DNA of 8,175 nt from Geobacter sp. Lineage in GTDB: Bacteria > Desulfobacterota > Desulfuromonadia > Geobacterales > DSM-12255. The notes beneath the pieces are model-generated. The model did not search any database, was not told where the DNA came from, and worked only from the letters and a program-made list of their open reading frames with translations. The position numbers and the translations under genes were made by a program. The stretch is taken from contig VEOV01000097.1 in the NCBI GenBank assembly GCA_012026855.1, positions 1-8,175 on the forward strand, read 5' to 3'. Below, piece after piece: positions 1 through 5,093 of the stretch (the stretch's first letter is position 1; the number at the start of each line of letters is the position of its first letter).

Positions 1-89
1 ACCCAGAAGCCGACTGATGCCGAACAGGAGTATGGCAGCTGCTTGGTGATGATTCTTATTCCGTTGGAAAGTTTCGTTTGTTTTAGCAT
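1..89 (-). CDS. M16-family (insulinase-like) zinc peptidase, N-terminal fragment
   Basis: The window cuts this gene after 29 codons, so only the N terminus is visible. Reading down from the ATG at 87-89, the protein begins MLKQTKLSNGIRIITKQLPY and continues to a Ser-Val-Gly-Phe-Trp stretch. This matches the opening beta strands of M16 peptidases (LxNGxRxxT, then a small-residue Sxx(G/S)xW strand). The zinc motif HxxEH lies further downstream, outside the window, so activity cannot be judged. The gene follows pnp on the same strand, separated by the pnp terminator. Established knowledge: pnp followed by an M16 peptidase gene is a common arrangement in Clostridia and Desulfuromonadales. The upstream ATG at 98-100 is in another frame and stops after five codons, so the ATG at 87-89 is preferred. 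An AGGGG lies 13 bases upstream, a rather long spacing. Confidence 0.8.
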   Translation of the reverse strand, partial: MLKQTKLSNGIRIITKQLPYSCSASVGFW

Positions 90-135
90 TGGTAAATCAT
101 AGCCCCTGAAATCAAATCTGCAACAGTGTACACAT

Positions 136-163
136 AAAAAAGGCGGCTGTTTATGCCGCCTTT
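136..163 (-). terminator. Intrinsic terminator behind pnp
   Basis: On the minus strand, a GGCGGC/GCCGCC stem (142-147 with 155-160), extended by three A-T pairs to nine base pairs, encloses a seven-base loop and runs into six U residues (136-141). It starts 25 bases after the pnp stop and is a textbook rho-independent terminator. It likely ends the whole infB-to-pnp transcript and separates it from the M16 gene. On the plus strand the tract after the stem is only TTTCCTT, so termination in that direction would be weak. Confidence 0.92.
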
Positions 164-188
164 CCTTGATATCAATTGCTGCCTGCTG

Positions 189-2282
189 CTACTCGGCCAG
201 AGTGGCGCCAAGTGCCTCCTTGCGGGAGAGTTTGATTTTGCCCTGTTTGTCGATGCCGATGCACTTGACCAGAACCTTGTCACCCTCTTTGAGGACGTCG
301 GAAACATTCTTGACCCGCTCGGTATCCAGTTCGGAAATATGCACCAGGCCGTCGGTTCCGGGGAAAATTTCCACAAAGGCACCGAAGTCCATGATCTTCT
401 TGACGATGCCGCTGTAGAGTTTGCCCTCTTCGGCTTCCGCGGTCAGATCCCGGATCATCTTGATAGCCAGGTCGCAGGCAGCCTTGTCGTTGCTGGCGAT
501 GTTGATTCTGCCGGTATCATCGATGTCAACCACAACGCCGGTTGTCTCGGTGATGTTGCGGATGTTCTTGCCGCCGGTACCGATGACGTCGCGAATCTTG
601 TCGGTCTTGACGAAGATGGTGGTGATGCGCGGCGCATAGGAAGACATATCTTCGCGGGAAGCGGCAATGGTCTCGGCCATTTTGCCGAGGATATGGAGCC
701 GCCCGGCACGGGCCTGCTCCAGGGCCTTCTTCATGATGTCGCGGGAAACACCTGTAATCTTGATATCCATCTGCAGGGCGGTAACCCCTTCGGCAGTACC
801 GGCAACTTTGAAGTCCATGTCGCCGAGATGGTCCTCGTCACCGAGGATGTCGGAGAGGATGGCCACGTCATCGCCTTCCTTGATCAGGCCCATGGCGATA
901 CCGGCGACCGGCGCCTTGATCGGAATACCGGCATCCATCATGGAGAGGGAGCCGCCACAGACGGTAGCCATGGAGGAAGAACCGTTGCTCTCCAGGGTCT
1001 CGGAAACGATCCTGATGGTGTAAGGGAAATCGTCATGCTTCGGCAGAACCGCTTTCAAAGCCCTTTCAGCCAGCGCACCGTGACCGATCTCCCTGCGCCC
1101 CGGAGCAAGACGGAAACTGGTCTCGCCGACAGAGTAAGGGGGGAAGTTGTAGTGCAGCAGGAAGGTTTTCTTGGACTCGCCGTAGAGGGAGTCAATGCGC
1201 TGCTGGTCGATGGATGTTCCGAGTGTAGCGGCAACCAGCGCCTGGGTCTCACCGCGGGTAAAGAGGGCTGAACCGTGAACGCGGGGCAGCAGCGACACTT
1301 CAGTGGTGATCGGTCTGATGGTTGTGGTGTCACGACCGTCAATCCGCTCGCCGTCCTTGATGATATGCTCTCTGACCAGCTCATACTCCAGATCGCCGAC
1401 AAAGCCCTTGATCTCCTTGTTGCGCCCTTCATAGTCACTTGCCAGGGCGGCAACGGTTTCGTCAATCACTGCGTCGATAACATTGTGACGCTCCTGTTTG
1501 GAAACGATCTTCACCGCCTCCTTAATGCGGGCTTGTGCCAGAGCGGCAACCTTGGCCTTCAATTCGGTATCGACAACCGGCGGCAGCACTTCGCGCTTGG
1601 CAACACCGGCCTTGGCCTTCAGCTCTTCCTGGGCATCGAGAATCGGCTGGACTGCCTTGTGCCCGAAGAAAATGGCATCGAGCATGACGTCTTCAGAAAG
1701 AACGTCGGCGCCGCCTTCTACCATGCAGATGGCATCGCGACTGGCAGCAACAATTATCTCCATATCGCTCAGCTCAAGCTGCTCGGCAGTCGGGTTGGCA
1801 ATGAACTCGCCGTTGACCCGGCCTACCTTGACACCGGCGATTGGGCCGAAAAACGGAATGTCGGAAACTTCAAGAGCAGCAGATGCGCCGATCATGGAGA
1901 GAATGCCGGGGTCGTTGTCCTTGTCGGCAGAGATGACGGTTGCCATGATCTGGGTATCGTTAAGGAATGTCTCCGGGAACAGCGGCCGGATCGGCCGGGC
2001 GATGAGACGGCAGGGAAGGGTGTCCGGATCAGACGGACGCGCCTCACGCTTGAAGAAACCGCCGGGAATCTTGCCGCCGGCGTAGGCTTTCTCCTGATAA
2101 TTTACTGTCAGCGGGAAGAAATCCTGCCCATCCTTGATCCCCTTGCTTGCTACCGCAGTGACCAGCACCATGGTATCACCGCTTCTGACAACTACTGCCC
2201 CATTGGCCTGCTTTGCCATCTTGCCGGTCTCAATGGATAGAGTCCGGCCACCGAACTCAAGTTCTACTTTTTGAAATGCCAT
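189..2282 (-). CDS. pnp: Polynucleotide phosphorylase (PNPase)
   Basis: PNPase is a trimeric 3'-5' exoribonuclease that degrades RNA with phosphate to nucleoside diphosphates, and can add tails in reverse; it acts in the cytoplasm, often within a degradosome. The 697-residue protein has the full family layout. The first RNase PH-like domain (about 1-145) carries the FFKRE loop at 76-80. A helical domain follows (about 150-300). The second, catalytic RNase PH domain (about 310-540) carries RREIGHG at 397-403, SSSMATVCGGS at 435-445 and GDEDHLGDMD at 481-490; Asp484 and Asp490 fit the two catalytic aspartates of the E. coli enzyme. A KH domain (about 550-610) has GTGG at 568-571, and an S1 domain spans about 619-690. 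The ATG at 2280-2282 is preceded by GGTGAGGAG, with AGGAG nine bases upstream, so the start is secure. The stop is TAG. It is the last gene of the operon, behind a terminator and a structured leader. Ala81 and Ala95 are unusual for the family (see findings). Confidence 0.98.
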   Translation of the reverse strand: MAFQKVELEFGGRTLSIETGKMAKQANGAVVVRSGDTMVLVTAVASKGIKDGQDFFPLTVNYQEKAYAGGKIPGGFFKREARPSDPDTLPCRLIARPIRPLFPETFLNDTQIMATVISADKDNDPGILSMIGASAALEVSDIPFFGPIAGVKVGRVNGEFIANPTAEQLELSDMEIIVAASRDAICMVEGGADVLSEDVMLDAIFFGHKAVQPILDAQEELKAKAGVAKREVLPPVVDTELKAKVAALAQARIKEAVKIVSKQERHNVIDAVIDETVAALASDYEGRNKEIKGFVGDLEYELVREHIIKDGERIDGRDTTTIRPITTEVSLLPRVHGSALFTRGETQALVAATLGTSIDQQRIDSLYGESKKTFLLHYNFPPYSVGETSFRLAPGRREIGHGALAERALKAVLPKHDDFPYTIRIVSETLESNGSSSMATVCGGSLSMMDAGIPIKAPVAGIAMGLIKEGDDVAILSDILGDEDHLGDMDFKVAGTAEGVTALQMDIKITGVSRDIMKKALEQARAGRLHILGKMAETIAASREDMSSYAPRITTIFVKTDKIRDVIGTGGKNIRNITETTGVVVDIDDTGRINIASNDKAACDLAIKMIRDLTAEAEEGKLYSGIVKKIMDFGAFVEIFPGTDGLVHISELDTERVKNVSDVLKEGDKVLVKCIGIDKQGKIKLSRKEALGATLAE

Positions 2283-2296
2283 CTGTCAAATCTCCT

Positions 2297-2313
2297 CACC
2301 TGAAAAACAGGTG
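2297..2313 (-). promoter_or_regulatory. Small hairpin abutting the pnp Shine-Dalgarno
   Basis: The minus-strand transcript has CACCUG, five U, then CAGGUG: a perfect six-base-pair stem. Its 3' arm ends exactly where the AGGAG ribosome-binding element (2292-2296) begins, and it contains the GGUG that could extend that element. It shares two bases with the foot of the larger hairpin at 2312-2372, so at most one of the two closes completely. A role in tuning pnp translation is inference. Confidence 0.5.
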
Positions 2314-2372
2314 TTGGGGCCGTCGATAAAAAGGCAGACTTTCCCTCTGCATCTTTATCCACGCCCCCAACA
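2312..2372 (-). promoter_or_regulatory. Long leader hairpin of pnp, candidate RNase III site
   Basis: The 61-nt minus-strand RNA segment folds on itself over 27 paired positions. From the base these are 8 pairs (UGUUGGGG/CCCCAACA), a G-G mismatch, 3 pairs, a G-G mismatch, 6 pairs (GAUAAA/UUUAUC), a G-U, an A-U, a U-C mismatch and 5 pairs (GCAGA/UCUGC). The loop is GGGAAAG. That makes 23 Watson-Crick pairs, one wobble and three mismatches. No U tract directly follows, so it is not a terminator. Established knowledge: E. coli pnp has a leader stem cut by RNase III, after which PNPase represses its own mRNA. Position and size suggest the same role here; cleavage itself is inference. Confidence 0.7.
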
Positions 2373-2380
2373 GTAAAAGT

Positions 2381-2424
2381 TAAAAAAAGTGAGGCAATAT
2401 ACCCGCTCGCGGATATACTGCCCC
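2381..2424 (-). terminator. rpsO-pnp intergenic terminator/attenuator
   Basis: Three bases past the rpsO stop, the minus strand forms a 16-position stem (2409-2424 with 2391-2406; 13 Watson-Crick and 3 G-U pairs). The loop is two bases, or four if the top pair opens. AC and then seven U residues (2382-2388) follow. This is a convincing intrinsic terminator. I see no good promoter between it and pnp, so pnp is probably expressed by partial read-through, as at the terminator after E. coli rpsO. It would let rpsO be made in excess over pnp. Confidence 0.88.
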
Positions 2425-2427
2425 GTA

Positions 2428-2694
2428 TTACCTACGTATGCCGAGTCGCTCGATGATTGTTTTGTAACGCTCAACGTCCTTGCCCTTGACATAGTCAAGC
2501 AGACGACGGCGCTGACCAACGATCTTGAGAAGCCCGCGGCGGCTGTGATGATCCTTCTTGTGTGTCTTGAAGTGATCGGTCAGATAGATAATCCGCTCGG
2601 TGAGAATCGCAATCTGCACTTCCGGAGAACCGGTATCGCTCTCATGCAGCTTGAACGCATCGATGATTTCCTGTTTCTTGTCTGTTGCCAGCAT
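2428..2694 (-). CDS. rpsO: 30S ribosomal protein S15
   Basis: S15 is a primary-binding protein that nucleates assembly of the 16S rRNA central domain. The 88-residue product is the normal family length and shows the family hallmarks in order: an N-terminal helix, DTGSPEVQIA near residues 20-29, the THKKDHHSRRGLL segment that contacts rRNA (about 44-56), and RRRLLDYVK near 62-70. The ATG at 2692-2694 is preceded at nine bases by AAAGGGGG, a strong ribosome-binding site. The stop is TAA. It lies 77 bases after truB and directly ahead of a terminator. S15 represses its own mRNA in several bacteria through structurally different leaders. The AT-rich leader here (2695-2771) shows no strong fold that I can identify, so autoregulation is open. 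Confidence 0.98.
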   Translation of the reverse strand: MLATDKKQEIIDAFKLHESDTGSPEVQIAILTERIIYLTDHFKTHKKDHHSRRGLLKIVGQRRRLLDYVKGKDVERYKTIIERLGIRR

Positions 2695-2771
2695 CTTTGT
2701 ACACCCCCTTTCAAAAAAAATTATGTAAGTACTGCTACCCTTCGATTCAGAAGAATATTTCTTTTAACACA

Positions 2772-3710
2772 CTATCTTGCCGAATGTAAAGGACAATCCT
2801 GGTCAAATACCCGCAAGAGTCTGAGTCTGGCGCCGGGCTCCCCCCATGAAGGTTCAGACTCGGCGACGGCAGCAGGTGCGTCTCCGCAGAGGAGCTGGAC
2901 AGTCTCTCCGGCAAGGATCAAGCCTGCGTCTGCGGCGACATCTTCGCGCTGCAGAGCGATGCCATGCCTCACCTTGTGACAGGCGGCGGCATCAAGCCGG
3001 ACAGTGCGCAGATGTTTCAGTGCAGCAGCAATGGCTGTAATGCGGCTCTGCAGCGCCGCTCCTGCCCCGTCGGCAGTAAGTTCGGCCATGGTCACGCTGC
3101 CGGACAGATCAAAAGGACCGCTGGCTGTCCGGCGCAGCTGGACCAGATGGGCACCGCAACCAAGCTCTTTGCCGATATCATCGGCAAGGGTCCTGACGTA
3201 GGTCCCCTTTGAACACCTTACCGTAAGGGCGACATCAGGCAGCTGGAAGCTGTCGACCGTGATAGACTCGATGAAGATGTTCCGCGCCGCACGTTCGACC
3301 GTCTCCCCCTTTCTGGCCAGCTTGTAGAGGGGCACACCACCCTGCTTGACGGCAGAGTACATGGGAGGGGTCTGGGAAATGCTGCCGAGGAAGCGGGTGA
3401 TGACATTCTGGAGGAGTTCGGGAGTAACGGCTGAGCAGTCCCCTTCGAACAGGACAGTTCCGGTGCAATCCTGGGTATCGGTGGCAGAGCCGAGCCTCAT
3501 GACCGCCCGGTACTCCTTGACAGACTCGTCAAGAAACTGGATTGCCTTGGTTCCGCCCCCGATGGCAACCGGCAGCACACCGGTAGCAAAAGGATCCAGG
3601 GTGCCGGTATGGCCAACCCGCTTGATGCCGAAACAGCGACGTACTCTGGCAACCACATCGTGGGAGGTCATGCCGTCTGGTTTATCTACTACAATGAAGC
3701 CGTCCGGCAC
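2772..3710 (-). CDS. truB: tRNA pseudouridine(55) synthase TruB
   Basis: TruB converts U55 in the T-loop of tRNAs to pseudouridine and also acts as a tRNA-folding chaperone. The 312-residue protein carries family signatures: VVDKPDGMTSHDVV (7-20), GHTGTLDPFATGVL (33-46) with catalytic Asp39, the Tyr68-containing KEYRA segment, PPMYSAVKQGG (115-125), and GTYVRTLADDIG (169-180). A C-terminal RNA-binding extension of the TruB-C/PUA-like kind spans about 235-300. The start is GTG at 3708-3710, not ATG. It is supported by GAGGG ten bases upstream and by the VDKP motif lying close to the N terminus, as in other TruBs. The GTG shares its first G with the nrnA TAG stop, so translation is probably coupled. 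The stop is TAG. Confidence 0.97.
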   Translation of the reverse strand: MPDGFIVVDKPDGMTSHDVVARVRRCFGIKRVGHTGTLDPFATGVLPVAIGGGTKAIQFLDESVKEYRAVMRLGSATDTQDCTGTVLFEGDCSAVTPELLQNVITRFLGSISQTPPMYSAVKQGGVPLYKLARKGETVERAARNIFIESITVDSFQLPDVALTVRCSKGTYVRTLADDIGKELGCGAHLVQLRRTASGPFDLSGSVTMAELTADGAGAALQSRITAIAAALKHLRTVRLDAAACHKVRHGIALQREDVAADAGLILAGETVQLLCGDAPAAVAESEPSWGEPGARLRLLRVFDQDCPLHSAR

Positions 3711-4669
3711 TAGAGTACTGCCCTCAGGTGGGAAAAGACCTTTTCGCGGACCGTCTTCAGGTCACCGTGCACCACACAGCCGGCCGCATTATGATGCCCG
3801 CCGCCGCCAAATCCTTCGGCAAGCCTGGAAACATCGATGGTCCCCTTGGAACGGAAACCTACCTTGTAGGAGTCAGAGTCCAGCTGGCGGAAAAAGATTG
3901 CCACCTCCACGCCGCTAACGGAACGGGGATAGTTGATGAAACCGTCGGTCAGCTCGGCGTCGGTACCGGTCTGGGCATACATGTCCAGGGAAACGGAGAG
4001 CGAGGCGAACCGGCCGCAGTCGGAAAATTTCAGGGTGGTCAGGGCCTTGGCAAGGAGTTCCAGGCGGCCTTTAGGCTGGCTCTCGTATAGCCGTGACGCC
4101 ACATCCCAGGCATTCACCCCCCTGGAGATCATCTCTCCGGCGACGGCGAAAGCCTCCTGGTTGGCATTGGAGTAGCGGAAGGAACCGGTGTCGGTGATGA
4201 CGGCAACATAGATGCAAACGGCAGAAGCAGCAGAGACCTCGGCGCCGGCAGCCTTGATGATCCGGTGAACAAGCAGGCCGGTAGCGGCCGCATTGACATC
4301 AATGAAGTTGATGACGCCGAATTTTTCGCAGGTCTTGTGATGATCCAGGTTAATGAAGGCGCCGATTCTTCGGCAGGCACCCACCTGTTCTCCGGCCCGG
4401 CGAAACTCCCCCACATCCAGCACGAAACAGATGTCGTAGTCCCGATCCGGCAAGGTTGTGGTAACGCGGTCTGCAAGGGGGAGAAAATGGTAGAGTTCGG
4501 GCACCGGATCGCTGAAGTGTACGGTCACATCCTTGCCGATCTCGGTAAGGTAGTTGGCAAGGGCAAGGGAAGAACCGACGGCATCACCGTCGGGCGATTC
4601 ATGGGAAGTGATCAGAAATGAGGTATTGGCGGCAATCAGCTCATTTATCTTGTTCAGCATCTGCCTCAT
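3710..4669 (-). CDS. nrnA: DHH/DHHA1 nanoRNase and pAp phosphatase (NrnA-like)
   Basis: NrnA-type enzymes hydrolyse RNA fragments of 2-5 nucleotides from one end and dephosphorylate 3'-phosphoadenosine 5'-phosphate, replacing Orn in organisms lacking it. The 319 residues show every DHH motif: HESPDGDAVGS (23-33; His23, Asp27 and Asp29 bind metal), VLDVG (Asp85), LDHH (108-111), and TDTGSFRYSN (159-168). The DHHA1 substrate-binding signature GGGGHHNAAG is at 288-297. The length fits NrnA rather than the much longer RecJ. The start at 4667-4669 overlaps the rbfA end by 29 bases. A second in-frame ATG at 4658-4660 (residue 4) cuts the overlap to 20, and the ribosome-binding sequence does not decide between them. 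It is coupled to truB through a one-base stop/start overlap. The stop is TAG. The function is inferred from motifs; a cyclic-dinucleotide phosphodiesterase is the main alternative within the family. Confidence 0.92.
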   Translation of the reverse strand: MRQMLNKINELIAANTSFLITSHESPDGDAVGSSLALANYLTEIGKDVTVHFSDPVPELYHFLPLADRVTTTLPDRDYDICFVLDVGEFRRAGEQVGACRRIGAFINLDHHKTCEKFGVINFIDVNAAATGLLVHRIIKAAGAEVSAASAVCIYVAVITDTGSFRYSNANQEAFAVAGEMISRGVNAWDVASRLYESQPKGRLELLAKALTTLKFSDCGRFASLSVSLDMYAQTGTDAELTDGFINYPRSVSGVEVAIFFRQLDSDSYKVGFRSKGTIDVSRLAEGFGGGGHHNAAGCVVHGDLKTVREKVFSHLRAVL

Positions 4670-5009
4670 CCGTTTCGTGAATCTGTTTCAGGATCCCCTC
4701 GATCTTGCTGCCGTAATCAATGGAGACATCATAGCGGAAGATTATGTCCGGGATATAACGCATCCTGAGGCTCTTGCCCATCTCCCGGCGCAGATACCCC
4801 TTGGCGCTGTTCAGACCGGCTTCGGTCTCCTTTTTCTGCTCATCGGAACCAATGACCGAAAAGTAAATGGTTGCCAGATGGAGATCATCGGTTACCTTTA
4901 CCCCGGTTACCGTCACAAAGCCGACCCGCGGGTCCTTGACCCCTTTGACCAGCAGGGAGGAGATCTCCTCGTGGATCGCTTCGGCTACTTTTTCACAACG
5001 TTTAAACAT
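4641..5009 (-). CDS. rbfA: 30S ribosome-binding factor RbfA
   Basis: RbfA binds the immature 30S subunit near helix 1 of 16S rRNA and is needed for 5'-end processing, especially in the cold. The 122-residue protein has the single type-II KH-like fold of the family: an N-terminal helix (about 4-22), VKDPRVGFVTVTGVKVT (24-40), LHLATIYFSV (43-52), the interrupted-KH Ala-x-Gly kink at Ala69-Lys70-Gly71, and LRMRYIPDIIFRYDVS (81-96). An acidic tail follows. The ATG at 5007-5009 has AGGGAAA about 11 bases upstream. The TGA stop lies inside the start of nrnA. It is separated from infB by 84 bases containing a long hairpin. In Bacillus this interval is occupied by ylxP (DUF503), which is absent here. 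Confidence 0.96.
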   Translation of the reverse strand: MFKRCEKVAEAIHEEISSLLVKGVKDPRVGFVTVTGVKVTDDLHLATIYFSVIGSDEQKKETEAGLNSAKGYLRREMGKSLRMRYIPDIIFRYDVSIDYGSKIEGILKQIHETDEADAEQDK

Positions 5010-5036
5010 AAGCTATATTTCCCTGAAACGAGTTTC

Positions 5037-5082
5037 TTTTCGTTCTGGCGAGACTGTTTCCCCAGTCTCACCAGGACGAAAA
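5037..5082 (-). promoter_or_regulatory. Long infB-rbfA intergenic hairpin, candidate processing site
   Basis: In the minus-strand RNA the arm at 5063-5082 pairs with 5037-5056: seven pairs (UUUUCGU/ACGAAAA), a C-A mismatch, four pairs (CUGG/CCAG), a U-G wobble and seven pairs (GAGACUG/CAGUCUC). The six-base loop is GGGAAA. This is 18 Watson-Crick pairs over 20 positions. The sequence after the stem on the minus strand is GAAACUCG, with no U tract, so it is not an intrinsic terminator. A double-stranded stem of this length between genes fits an RNase III processing or mRNA-stability element; that role is inference. Confidence 0.75.
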
Positions 5083-5093
5083 AAGACCGGTTC

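Noticed and set aside
153..1271. Long plus-strand open frame (372 codons) opposite pnp
   Set aside because: It lies wholly antisense to the clear pnp gene, its translation matches no family I know, and it has no ribosome-binding site. Such frames arise from the codon bias of the gene on the other strand.
1275..2240. Long plus-strand open frame (321 codons) opposite the 5' part of pnp
   Set aside because: It is antisense to conserved PNPase core domains and shows no recognisable domain; it is a codon-bias artefact.
2711..2725. The eight-U run before rpsO as a terminator
   Set aside because: No GC-rich stem precedes it on the minus strand, so it lacks the essential half of an intrinsic terminator.
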